From positions 1-19,936 of the forward strand of contig CAYPOV010000040.1 of the NCBI GenBank assembly GCA_964412385.1: 19,936 nt of DNA, written 5' to 3'. The notes under the pieces are model-generated. The model worked only from the letters and a program-made list of their open reading frames with translations, searched no databases and was not told the origin of the DNA. Within the stretch, counting starts at the first letter, position 1. Every line of letters begins with the position of its first letter. A program made the translations under genes and the position numbers. Of the stretch, positions 8,265 through 15,916 are shown one piece after another. The stretch is from JBGSYN01 sp964412385. Lineage in GTDB: Bacteria; Pseudomonadota; Alphaproteobacteria; Geminicoccales; Geminicoccaceae.

Positions 8265-10298
8265 TCACGGCGTGGCGATATTGGCAGGCGTTGGGCCCAA
8301 CGTCATTTGGCTCGGCCCATTGCGGACACTGCTCGGATTCTGGTCTGCCCTTTGTTCCCTTCGGACCACGGCCGATGGCGCCAGCATACTCAAAATGGCG
8401 GCAAGGCGCTGTTGATCGATCGCTTTGGGATGCTGTGAGATCAGTGTTGGGGCGAGTTGGGTGGCCAATTGCGGATACTGACGAACGTTGGATGGGGTTG
8501 TGAGGAGCTCTTGGATTGGCCCCAGCAATTGATGGATGTCGCCGAGACCCTGGGTGAGCGCTTTCACGGCGTCGAGACCTTGCCGCTCAATCACCCATTC
8601 TATGGTTGCCAGCAAGGCGGGATCGGGCTCCTTTCGTAGCAGTTCCTCCCGTAGCTGCGTCCCAAGGAGTGTTACCGCTGTCTTGTCCCGATCCAGCTCG
8701 AAGATCCCACTGCTATTGCCCTTTCGGATTTCCTGTGACGATGCTTTTGATTCGGCGTTTGTTCGAGCACGAAATAGGTAGGCTCCAAACATCCCGGAAA
8801 GCCCAATGCCGCAGGCGAGGAGAAAAAGAGGCAGGGTATGAAGCGGGGCCATCCAGGCCAAGCGTGCGAATACCGGAGTGCCGAGCGCAAGGTCGCGGAC
8901 GGCATCACCGGGTGGGAATGCCGTCATCTCAACTAACGCCATGCCAGGGTCGTGGTCAAGCAGCTGCCATTGGTGAAATTCTGCTGGGAATCGCCGCACG
9001 ACATACTCGCTGGATTGAGGCATGATCTCTCCACTGTGTTCGATGGTTCGATCCTCCAGTTCGAGAATAACCTGCCCACGATTGGCTATGGAGGAGGCCT
9101 CGGCGATCGGCAGCCGCAACTCTATCGAGAACGTATTGGGTGCTGCGAGCACGATCAGTGGATGCCCGGGTAGCACCGAGTTGGGCGCCGAAGATCGATA
9201 GGCAATCTCGCCAGCAAAAGGTGCCACGATCGCCAGGCTTTGCGCGATACCATGCCGTTCGGCATCGAGTTTGGCGATTTCGTGCTCGAGTTTTGTGAGC
9301 TCGTCTATGCGTCTTTGTTCGGCGGCGGATCGATCAGCGACCAGCGCTGTTTCCAGTGACTGCGATTGTTTAGCTATCTGGGCAAGCTGTCGCTTGGCTT
9401 CTGTGATTTCGTTGGTGAGTTCGTCATCCTGCTGGTTGGTCACACTGGACAAATGATCGAGACCTGATTTGAGTTTGGTCAGTTCTTGCTGACCAATTTC
9501 AATCTGATGCGAGATTCGATCATAAGCGGCTTTGGCGAAGTCGGCATCTTCACGGTGTTCTTCCAGTGTTTGTCGGGCAGCCACTCGTTTGTCGAAGAGC
9601 GCTTGTTGGGCCTCGAGCTCGCGGGTTGCCTTGGTAAGCTCAGCCCTAGCTTGGAGAAGATCTCCTTCGAGCCCGCGAAGGCTACGTTCAAGCAACATGA
9701 TGCTCTGTGTCTTCTCCAGGCGCTCTATTGAATACTCACGGCGGACAGTATTCAGCTCCGATTGCATTCGATCTATGGCTGCCAAATAGTGAAGATGCAT
9801 GCCATCAAGTCGGCTTTGCTGGTTGGCGAGATTGGGATCGACTTCCAATGGTGATGCTTTCAGTATCGCCTGTTCCTGGCGAAGTGATTTTGCCTCGCTC
9901 TGCAAAGCGACACTTTCCGCCGAGAGTTCCGGCGAACGTAAGCGAGCCAACAGATCACCCTTGTCGACTGCGGGTGCGGGGGTTAGAAAATCGAGATCGA
10001 AGTCATCGCGCCCCCGTAACGTAAACGCATCTTCCGCCGTGAGCAGACCCTCATTGGGCATGGCAAGCTCTATCGCCGGTGCTGTGACCGCAAGCATAAT
10101 CCCCATGGCGGCAAGGATAACCGCGCAACGGCGAATCCAGTCTCGACTGTGGTTACGAGCGAGAGAGGGACGAGCGAGAGGATCGCTGCGACGTCGTGAT
10201 ATCCAATAGCTAAGGACAAGAATGACGACCCCTGTCGCCAATCCGCAGACAACGACCGAAATCGGGCTAAACGCCATGAGTTGCTGCATACTCGACAC
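8265..10298 (-). CDS. HlyD-like membrane fusion protein with long coiled coil and extra C-terminal domain
   Basis: A 677-residue envelope protein of periplasmic adaptor type. It has membrane segments at about 11-32 and 57-78 with an arginine-rich, probably cytoplasmic, loop between. The first lipoyl-like half is near 90-120 (PAPAVDKGDLLARLRSPEL), a heptad-rich coiled coil covers about 125-350, and the second lipoyl half with the IVAPFAGEI motif lies at 357-365. A beta-barrel region (390-480), a third membrane segment (487-509) and about 165 C-terminal residues predicted cytoplasmic complete it. HlyD proteins usually have one membrane anchor, so the third segment and tail are unusual. It leads the two-gene unit and probably carries the polymer made by the glycosyltransferase across the periplasm, by analogy with BgsB or Alg44. 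The start is GTG at 10298; ATG 10289 is in frame. Confidence 0.85.
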   Translation of the reverse strand: MSSMQQLMAFSPISVVVCGLATGVVILVLSYWISRRRSDPLARPSLARNHSRDWIRRCAVILAAMGIMLAVTAPAIELAMPNEGLLTAEDAFTLRGRDDFDLDFLTPAPAVDKGDLLARLRSPELSAESVALQSEAKSLRQEQAILKASPLEVDPNLANQQSRLDGMHLHYLAAIDRMQSELNTVRREYSIERLEKTQSIMLLERSLRGLEGDLLQARAELTKATRELEAQQALFDKRVAARQTLEEHREDADFAKAAYDRISHQIEIGQQELTKLKSGLDHLSSVTNQQDDELTNEITEAKRQLAQIAKQSQSLETALVADRSAAEQRRIDELTKLEHEIAKLDAERHGIAQSLAIVAPFAGEIAYRSSAPNSVLPGHPLIVLAAPNTFSIELRLPIAEASSIANRGQVILELEDRTIEHSGEIMPQSSEYVVRRFPAEFHQWQLLDHDPGMALVEMTAFPPGDAVRDLALGTPVFARLAWMAPLHTLPLFLLACGIGLSGMFGAYLFRARTNAESKASSQEIRKGNSSGIFELDRDKTAVTLLGTQLREELLRKEPDPALLATIEWVIERQGLDAVKALTQGLGDIHQLLGPIQELLTTPSNVRQYPQLATQLAPTLISQHPKAIDQQRLAAILSMLAPSAVVRREQRADQNPSSVRNGPSQMTLGPTPANIATP

Positions 10299-10331
10299 GG
10301 CATCACCGCCTTGTCGGTACAGGTGGGTTGT

Positions 10332-10355
10332 GGAGTTGGCTTGAGCGCCAACTCC
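10332..10355. promoter_or_regulatory. 9-base perfect inverted repeat upstream of HlyD-like gene
   Basis: GGAGTTGGC and GCCAACTCC surround a 6-base loop (TTGAGC), ending 34 bases before the GTG start of the HlyD-like gene on the minus strand. It could be a DNA operator or, if transcribed, a stable hairpin in the leader of the polysaccharide unit. It lacks a T-run towards the gene, so I do not call it a terminator. Confidence 0.5.
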
Positions 10356-10560
10356 CTTTGCTGTTCACGGCGCGACCCCGCTCATTTGTTGAATGGTTCC
10401 TCCTCGTGCTGGTCCTGTCGGGTTTTTTGGGTTTTTGACGCCGCAAACGTTCGTGACATACCAAGACGGGACGTCTCGATACCTCGATCCACGTCGAGTG
10501 CCGCATCCCTACCCAGAATTGCCCGTCAGTTACCCTAAGTGACATCCCGAATAATGCGTA

Positions 10561-10580
10561 GCCAGCCGGCAATGGCTGGC
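10561..10580 (-). terminator. Hairpin downstream of the APC permease operon
   Basis: GCCAGCC and GGCTGGC form a 7-base stem with a 6-base loop, 54 bases after the permease stop codon. Just next to it are a competing CCAGCC (10592-10597) that could pair with the same GGCTGG, and a CCAGT/ACTGG stem (10596-10610). No T-run follows on the minus strand, so it may be a weak terminator, a 3' end stabiliser or a switching structure. Confidence 0.35.
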
Positions 10581-10634
10581 ATCTTGAGGCTCCAGCCAGT
10601 GTGCAACTGGTGTGAATAGACGCGCAATCAACCC

Positions 10635-10691
10635 TTAGCTTGCCGGTACGGCGAATATGGCAATCAAAACCATCGCCACCGCAAGGAGGCC
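10635..10691 (-). repeat. Right copy of the 57-base direct repeat (permease 3' end)
   Basis: This is the intact 3' end of the permease gene, matching 6046-6102 at about 50 of 57 bases in the same orientation. The core of 19 bases GGCGAATATGGCAATCAAA is identical in both. The two copies bracket the HlyD/glycosyltransferase pair and its upstream spacer, about 4.5 kb. Confidence 0.8.
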
Positions 10692-11834
10692 GAAACCGAG
10701 CTTTGCCGTCTGTTTGGACGTTGCGGCCATGGCGACAATGCATTGCAGGCAGTAATAAAACGCAAAGGCGCGGGAGGCGAGGGCGACGATCTCGAAGGTT
10801 GTCGTCACCCAAACGATGGCGACCGTGCCGATCGCAATGATGGGATAGCCGAGTTTGGGCGTGACTTTGCGGGCCGTGGTCTCTTCGATATTGCCCGCTG
10901 CCGCCAACATATCGGCAATCGACGCTGAGAACTGGCTCATCACGGCTGCGAATATCAGCGGCAAGGGTAGCAATGCGCTGGCAAATCCGGCGAGCGTCAA
11001 GAGGCTGTAGTCATCGTATTTGCCGTTGAGAAGATGCACCATAGGCAGGGCCAGAGCCACAAAGCCCACATAAATGACGCTCGCGATAATCTGGGAAAGA
11101 CGGCACGCCTTGATCCGCGTTTCGCGGTCGAACACGTCACCCAAATAACGCGCCGTTTCAAAACCTTGGACGCAGATCAAGGTGCCGGCGACGACTGCTG
11201 CCCCATGCCAGATCGTTTCATGAGGAAATGCCGGCAGGATCAAACCTTCGCTGTGCAGAACGCCTTCATCATGAATGATGAACCCGCCGATCAAGGTGGC
11301 GATGACGATCATCGTCAAGACGAGCGACCAGCCTTCGAGGAATTCGAGCGCCTTAAATCCTTTCCAAACTCCGACAAGGGCCAATACCACAACGATAACG
11401 CTGGTCATCAATTGTTCGTTGAAGTCATTGTCATGGCCGAGCCCTTGAAGAAGGAAAGCTGCCAATATCCGCAAATAAAGGGCAACCGAGACAATATACG
11501 CGATGGTCAGTGCCACATTGGCGACACGTTCAATCACCACGAGAACAGGGCTCTCGCCTTTCTCGTGAAGCGGCTCGACGATTGCGATATTGTGACGGAT
11601 GACAATGCCGACCGCATAAGCAAGAGCGCACACGAGCGCGATTGCGAAGACTGCATAAGCGCCTGTGGCGCTCGAGAGTACCGGCACGATGATGAGAAAG
11701 CCGCTGCCGAATATCGAGGCCAATGGCGTGATGGTGGCAAGGGCCAACTGACGGCTCGGCAGCATGGAGGCGTTTCCGTATGAGTTTGTTGCCTTAAGGC
11801 TTGCCGCCCGTTCGATGGCCTCACAATTCGCCAC
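10635..11834 (-). CDS. APC-superfamily permease (amino-acid permease-like)
   Basis: An inner-membrane secondary transporter of up to 399 residues with about ten to eleven hydrophobic segments. The first helix ends in ITPLASIFGSGFLI, like the glycine-containing broken helix 1 of amino acid-polyamine-cation transporters. The middle QGFETARYLGDVFDRETRI matches the family's GFE....L..E...P..... pattern after helix 6. Substrate probably an amino acid, amine or related small organic cation or anion, by family only. Start uncertain: GTG 11834 with weak ribosome site, or ATG 11765, which begins just before helix 1. It is the third gene of the minus operon, 35 bases after the dioxygenase gene. A diverged second copy of its last 18 codons persists at 6046-6102. 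Confidence 0.82.
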   Translation of the reverse strand: MANCEAIERAASLKATNSYGNASMLPSRQLALATITPLASIFGSGFLIIVPVLSSATGAYAVFAIALVCALAYAVGIVIRHNIAIVEPLHEKGESPVLVVIERVANVALTIAYIVSVALYLRILAAFLLQGLGHDNDFNEQLMTSVIVVVLALVGVWKGFKALEFLEGWSLVLTMIVIATLIGGFIIHDEGVLHSEGLILPAFPHETIWHGAAVVAGTLICVQGFETARYLGDVFDRETRIKACRLSQIIASVIYVGFVALALPMVHLLNGKYDDYSLLTLAGFASALLPLPLIFAAVMSQFSASIADMLAAAGNIEETTARKVTPKLGYPIIAIGTVAIVWVTTTFEIVALASRAFAFYYCLQCIVAMAATSKQTAKLGFGLLAVAMVLIAIFAVPAS

Positions 11835-11869
11835 AACGCCGCAGGACGTGCCAGCTCCGTTTGCTAAGA

Positions 11870-12691
11870 CTATGCGGCGTCGACGATGGGAGGATGGGGC
11901 GGCACCGATGGCCAGGGATAGGAGAAGCCCAAAAGCTGCCTGATTTTGGGACTGGCACTGTCGATGAAGTGTTGATCCAGGCCGCTCAGCATGTCTTCGA
12001 TGGGTGTCACGAACTTCGGTAGGAACTCAATCAGTATACCGGCTCGCCCTTGGTCCGACGTGTTCGGCATGGCACAATGCCAAACGGCGCCGAAGAACAA
12101 TACGGCGTCGCCAGGCTCGCCAAGCATGAACTCATAGTCGGCGAAGAAACCATCGCCGCCGCGCGGATAGTGCAGCATCCTTTGCGTTCCTGGGCGGTAG
12201 GCGGTTGCACCGGTCTGCTCGGTGAACGGATCGATAATGATCGTCGCCTGGGCATTGAGAGCAAAGCTCGCATTGATCCGGCTGGGGAAACTCTGGCTCC
12301 GATAATAATCCCAATAAGGATAGTCGAGGTGCGGCTCCTGCCCCTTGAATCCGGGCATGGTGCGGGATGCGCACATCGAGCCCATGATGAAATCCGAGCC
12401 CAAAAACGCCTGCATGCTCGAAAAGATGGCGGGATGCTCGAGCATCGAGGCAAAGATAGGGCCCTTGCTCAGAAGGTTCCAGACACGGCGCTGCAATTTG
12501 GCATCGTCATTGTCTTTGTTGAAATGCGAGCCCGTGAGTGCATGATCGCTGGTTTCCTCCATGATGATGGCGCGCGCTTCTGCGATCTGTTCGGAACTGA
12601 AGAGACCCCGAAAACGCACGGCACCATCGCCGTCCAAGAGTTCAGCGACCACCTCGTTAGGATCAAATCCATGGGGATCGAAGGTTTTCAT
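11870..12691 (-). CDS. Phytanoyl-CoA dioxygenase (PhyH) family Fe(II)/2-oxoglutarate oxygenase
   Basis: A 273-residue cytoplasmic oxygenase that should hydroxylate a small organic substrate with O2 and 2-oxoglutarate. The iron-binding triad is visible: H121 and D123 in PHLDYPY, and H205 in WHCAMPN. R216 in DQGRAGI is well placed to bind 2-oxoglutarate. The segment GATAYRPGTQ is the usual turn before the distal histidine in this family. It is the middle gene of the minus operon, 55 bases after the isomerase and 35 before the permease. Its partners suggest that the substrate enters by the APC permease or the divergent ABC importer; which compound is not visible. The fold is sure, the reaction is not. 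Confidence 0.9.
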   Translation of the reverse strand: MKTFDPHGFDPNEVVAELLDGDGAVRFRGLFSSEQIAEARAIIMEETSDHALTGSHFNKDNDDAKLQRRVWNLLSKGPIFASMLEHPAIFSSMQAFLGSDFIMGSMCASRTMPGFKGQEPHLDYPYWDYYRSQSFPSRINASFALNAQATIIIDPFTEQTGATAYRPGTQRMLHYPRGGDGFFADYEFMLGEPGDAVLFFGAVWHCAMPNTSDQGRAGILIEFLPKFVTPIEDMLSGLDQHFIDSASPKIRQLLGFSYPWPSVPPHPPIVDAA

Positions 12692-12746
12692 CAGCCTACC
12701 CGGTCTTGGCGTTCTGATGGAGAGTAGACCCGGTGAACACCGCAGC

Positions 12747-13583
12747 TCAAGCCAATCGTGCAGCCTCGATCAAACCTTTGACATAGCCCAGAGAAAATGC
12801 AGCCGTGGTCGGGCCATCAGGCTGATAGTCGAACGGCTCCATGGCGATCACCCCTTGATAGCCGGTGCGGATCAAGGCTTGGATCGTTGGTGCGAACTGA
12901 TGATCGCCTTGACCCGGACCACGGCGATTGGGGTCGTTGAGCTGGATATGGCCGATCATGCCCGTCGGCACCCATTGTTCGATCAACTCGGGCAAATCTA
13001 GCGTCTCGTTTTCCAATGCGGCACGCGCATCGATCATCGTCTTGAAACCCGGGCTGCCGATCTTCTCGACAAACGCGGCAGCCTGCTCGATTGTGTTGAT
13101 GAAATTGGTCTCGCGGCGGCCCAAAGGCTCGACACAATAAGTAACACCCGCCTTCTCAACGTCTTCCGCGATGGCACGGAAAGCCTCGAGCGCATAGTGC
13201 TCGGCCTGCGCAAGATCGCCGTTGGCCGGAACCGAGCGTTGCGCCGGCGAGCCATGAACCAAATAGCTGCCGCCGAAGCGAACACAGAGCTGGACGAGCG
13301 AACGAATCACTTCGATTGTACGCTGACGTGCTTCGGCATCCGGACCGTTGAGGCTCAAACCCTCGGGCTTCAGCAAGAGCCAGTGCAGGCCGCAAATCGA
13401 AAGCCCGTGGCCCCCTGCCGTTTCTTTGGCGACCTCGAGTTCACCATCCTCGAGCCTTGTCGGGTCATCGCAAAGTGTAAACGGCGCCACTTCAAGCGCG
13501 TCATAACCCAAGGCGGCGGCGACGCGACACTGTTCCGCAAAACTCAAATCGCGCAGCACTTCGTTGCATAAAGCCAGTTTCAT
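12747..13583 (-). CDS. Sugar phosphate isomerase/epimerase-like TIM barrel
   Basis: A 278-residue protein of the xylose isomerase-like / AP endonuclease family 2 barrel. Candidate metal ligands lie at the expected strand ends: E152 (CVEPLG), D185 (TMIDARA), H212 (HIQLND) and E249 (AMEPFDY), with H67 and H110 nearby. Such proteins commonly act as ketose 3-epimerases, hydroxypyruvate or inosose isomerases, or dehydratases on sugar-like acids. The start ATG has GGGAAG seven to twelve bases upstream. It is the first gene of the minus operon and faces the ABC importer across a spacer with a palindrome, so it is probably controlled together with it. Confidence 0.9.
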   Translation of the reverse strand: MKLALCNEVLRDLSFAEQCRVAAALGYDALEVAPFTLCDDPTRLEDGELEVAKETAGGHGLSICGLHWLLLKPEGLSLNGPDAEARQRTIEVIRSLVQLCVRFGGSYLVHGSPAQRSVPANGDLAQAEHYALEAFRAIAEDVEKAGVTYCVEPLGRRETNFINTIEQAAAFVEKIGSPGFKTMIDARAALENETLDLPELIEQWVPTGMIGHIQLNDPNRRGPGQGDHQFAPTIQALIRTGYQGVIAMEPFDYQPDGPTTAAFSLGYVKGLIEAARLA

Positions 13584-13690
13584 TGATGTCTTCCCAGATG
13601 ATTATGCCCGGCAGATGGTCTCAGTGATTGCCGAATTCCAAAAAATTCTTCGAGGCGCTTGATCTCGTATTCCGTAGACTGTAATGCTAT

Positions 13691-13704
13691 TAACCAATTG
13701 GTTA
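13691..13704. promoter_or_regulatory. Perfect 14-base palindrome, probable operator of divergent operons
   Basis: TAACCAATTGGTTA is fully dyad-symmetric and lies 107 bases upstream of the isomerase gene and 67 bases upstream of the binding-protein gene, in their 188-base shared spacer. An extended -10-like TGCTATTAA overlaps its left edge, which would fit repression. The adjoining TTGGTTACCGA also resembles an imperfect GntR-type site. No regulator gene is in the window, so the family that binds is unknown. Confidence 0.55.
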
Positions 13705-13760
13705 CCGAACGTAAAGCGAGAGGCTTGGGTCGGTCACCAAGACCAATGATGACCTTTATC

Positions 13761-13766
13761 AGGGGG
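13761..13766 (+). promoter_or_regulatory. Ribosome binding site of the binding-protein gene
   Basis: AGGGGG lies five bases before the ATG at 13772. This decides the start over the in-frame GTG at 13766, which overlaps the ribosome site itself. Confidence 0.6.
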
Positions 13767-13771
13767 TGCTC

Positions 13772-15832
13772 ATGATGACATTGACACGTACAATGTGTGC
13801 TCTATCGGCGCTTTTGGTGGCGCTCGGTACGGCCACGCCCGGTCTCGCCCAAGAGGCGCAGAACGGGGCCTCGCTTAGCGTCGATCGCTTTGTCGATCCG
13901 AAAATACCGGATAGCTGGTACCAGCCGTTCAAGACCGCATCCGAGGCTGGTATATCGGAATTCAACGAATCGCCGTTTTTTGCGGATAAAGTGGCATCCG
14001 GCGAGCTTGCACCAGTTGCAGAGCGGCTTCCCGAAGATCCGCCAGTGGTCGAGCCTTACGCCGAGGTTGGCGACTATGGCGGTACTGCCCTGATTTGGGC
14101 GGAAGAACGCAATTATCGTGGTGACACGATGACCTTTAATTGGCCGGAATCAGGAGGCGATTTCCCTGCTGGCAAGCCCACGCCGGATGGTCAGAATGTG
14201 ATCCCCTATGCCTTGGCGGGTTGGAGCTACAGCGATGACGCCAAGGAGATGACACTCGAGTTCCGCAAAGGGCTCAAATGGTCCGACGGTGTCGAGGTGA
14301 CAGCCGATGATTTCATGTTCTGGTGGGATCATGTCGCCCACAATCCCGAGTTAAGCCCGGTCCCACCCGATCAGTTGACGCCGGTTCCTCTGCTCGGTGT
14401 TGAAAAGGTCGACGACCACACGGTGAAGCTGGTTTGGGCCAAGCCGAACCCGCGCGCGCATGAGGCCTTCTATATCCGCCTCAATCCGGCACGGCCGTTC
14501 AATCCCGCCCATTTCATGAAGGACTATCATCCGGATTTCATCGGTGAGGAGGAAGCTGACAGGATTGCCGAGGAAGCGGGTTTCGATGGCTGGGCGAAAT
14601 TCTACCTGGCCCTCGCCGGCCGCAATCGCGGCGGCATGGCCGATCGTCCGGATCTCCCCTACAATACGCCGACCGTGCGTCCTTTCGTCTATGTCGATCG
14701 CAATGCCCAGGGCATGCTTTGGGAGCGGAATCCCTACTGGCCCTTTGTCGATACCGAAGGCAACCAGCTTCCCTATATCGACCAGGTTCGCATCAACCTT
14801 GCCGGCAGTCCCGAGATCGCTGTCGCCAAGATGGTCACGGGTGAAGCTGATATCTCGTCGCGCTTCACCCGGACGATCGATATCCCGAGCTATAAGGCAA
14901 ACGAAGAGCAGGGCGGTTACCAGACCCACATCTATCACCGGGTCTATGGTTCGGACGTGTCACTACAGCCCAATCTCTCGCATCCTGATGAGGCCATGCG
15001 AGAGATCTTCTGGGACGACCGGTTCCGCCAAGCCCTTTCCCATGCGATCGACCGTCAAGAGATCAACGATAAGGTCTATTACGGCCAAGCCATGGTGATG
15101 CAGGCGACCATCCCACCAACGAGCCAATACTTTAAGGATGAGTACGCCAACGCCTTTATCGAGTATGATCCTGACAAGTCGCGGGCCCTTCTCGATGAGA
15201 TCGGCATGGTCGATCAAGATGGTGACGGATGGCGGGACATGCCGGATGGCAGTGCGTTCAATCCGGAGCTCGTGCATGCGCCAATCGGACCGGTCGATCC
15301 GGCTCCAGTGGTCGAGCTCATGAAGCCGATGTTCGACGATATCGGCCTCAATGTTCAGATTAAGGCGATTAGCCGCGAACTCCATGACACGATGTGGCCA
15401 GCCAATGAAGGCGACATGCATGTGTTGTTGATGGACCAGCTTACCGACACGGCGTTCGGTGTTGCCGATAAGGACTTCTCTCCGGCTGGACCGGGCGAAG
15501 GCAAGGATACACCGTGGCCGGCCTATCGCACCTGGTACATCACCAATGGTGAGCGCGGCATCGAGCCGCCAGATATTCTGAAACAGACCATCGAATGGCG
15601 TAACACGCTGGGTTCTTCACCGGTGGCTGAGGAACGCGCTGAAGCCGCTGGGAACCTTTTGCAGACTCAAGCCGACAAACTTTGGTACATCGGCACGGTG
15701 TCGATGGCACCGCACCCCGTCATGGTGAGCAGCCGTCTCAAGAACGTCCCGGAAAAGGGTATCTGGGACTGGTACGCGACCTATATGGGGCTCCACCTTC
15801 CCATGCAGTTCTATATTGCCGAGGAAGGTTAA
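13772..15832 (+). CDS. ABC importer substrate-binding protein, family 5
   Basis: A 686-residue periplasmic solute-binding protein of the peptide/oligosaccharide/nickel (SBP_bac_5) family. A signal peptide is clear: a basic start, hydrophobic stretch at about 9-21 and a cleavage site near GLA-QEA (26). The family block lies at about 149-182 (WSYSDDAKEMTLEFRKGLKW, then SDG and TADDF), and DDRFRQALSHAIDRQEI further on is also typical. It is longer than DppA-type proteins (about 530), nearer to the long YejA-like group, with an N-terminal extension before the family block. A DQDGDG stretch (481-486) looks like a calcium loop, as in many relatives. First gene of the importer operon; oligosaccharides, peptides and opines are all known ligands in this family, so the substrate is open. 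Confidence 0.93.
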   Translation: MMTLTRTMCALSALLVALGTATPGLAQEAQNGASLSVDRFVDPKIPDSWYQPFKTASEAGISEFNESPFFADKVASGELAPVAERLPEDPPVVEPYAEVGDYGGTALIWAEERNYRGDTMTFNWPESGGDFPAGKPTPDGQNVIPYALAGWSYSDDAKEMTLEFRKGLKWSDGVEVTADDFMFWWDHVAHNPELSPVPPDQLTPVPLLGVEKVDDHTVKLVWAKPNPRAHEAFYIRLNPARPFNPAHFMKDYHPDFIGEEEADRIAEEAGFDGWAKFYLALAGRNRGGMADRPDLPYNTPTVRPFVYVDRNAQGMLWERNPYWPFVDTEGNQLPYIDQVRINLAGSPEIAVAKMVTGEADISSRFTRTIDIPSYKANEEQGGYQTHIYHRVYGSDVSLQPNLSHPDEAMREIFWDDRFRQALSHAIDRQEINDKVYYGQAMVMQATIPPTSQYFKDEYANAFIEYDPDKSRALLDEIGMVDQDGDGWRDMPDGSAFNPELVHAPIGPVDPAPVVELMKPMFDDIGLNVQIKAISRELHDTMWPANEGDMHVLLMDQLTDTAFGVADKDFSPAGPGEGKDTPWPAYRTWYITNGERGIEPPDILKQTIEWRNTLGSSPVAEERAEAAGNLLQTQADKLWYIGTVSMAPHPVMVSSRLKNVPEKGIWDWYATYMGLHLPMQFYIAEEG

Positions 15833-15866
15833 GGGACGCCACCAATATTAGTCCGGTGAATATTGC

Positions 15867-15896
15867 GCTCCGTAGCTTCGGCTACGGAGCTTTATT
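15867..15896 (+). terminator. UUCG-capped hairpin between binding-protein and permease genes (partial terminator)
   Basis: GCTCCGTAGC and GCTACGGAGC form a perfect 10-base stem closed by the very stable TTCG tetraloop, followed by TTTATT. It lies 34 bases after the binding-protein stop and 20 before the first permease start. The interrupted T-run suggests leaky termination and protection of the upstream mRNA, which would keep the binding protein in excess over the membrane parts. Confidence 0.75.
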
Positions 15897-15916
15897 CTAG
15901 CACATTCCAGGTTGAT

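Larger units (their letters stand above)
10299..10634. other. Intergenic region upstream of HlyD-like gene
   Basis: These 336 bases separate the permease stop from the HlyD-like start, both on the minus strand. I find no convincing gene. They hold several inverted repeats (10332-10355, 10464-10476, 10561-10580, 10596-10610). A purine-rich AGGAGG on the minus strand (10399-10404) lies 13 bases before an ATG that opens only a six-codon frame. A minus-strand reading frame also ends at 10303, five bases before the HlyD start. The promoter of the polysaccharide unit should be here, but I cannot place a confident -35/-10 pair. Confidence 0.5.

Noticed and set aside
10365..10385. Six-codon minus-strand ORF preceded by AGGAGG as a leader peptide
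   Set aside because: The spacing of 13 bases is too long for efficient initiation, there is no run of regulatory codons, and no terminator/antiterminator pair follows directly.
6046..10691. Direct repeats as att sites of an integrative element
   Set aside because: No integrase, excisionase or tRNA is present and the repeat is a protein-gene 3' end with about 12 percent divergence, so ordinary recombination is simpler.
11034..11783. 249-residue plus-strand open frame
   Set aside because: Antisense to the APC permease; composition (many His, Asp, Gln) is the mirror of hydrophobic codons, a usual shadow of membrane protein genes.
12050..12727. 225-residue plus-strand open frame
   Set aside because: Antisense to the dioxygenase, whose HxD...H triad is intact; no ribosome site or motif on the plus strand.
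15212..15250. EF-hand-like DQDGDG in the binding protein as a special calcium sensor
   Set aside because: DxDGDG-like stretches are common at this place in family 5 binding proteins, so it is not a distinctive feature here.
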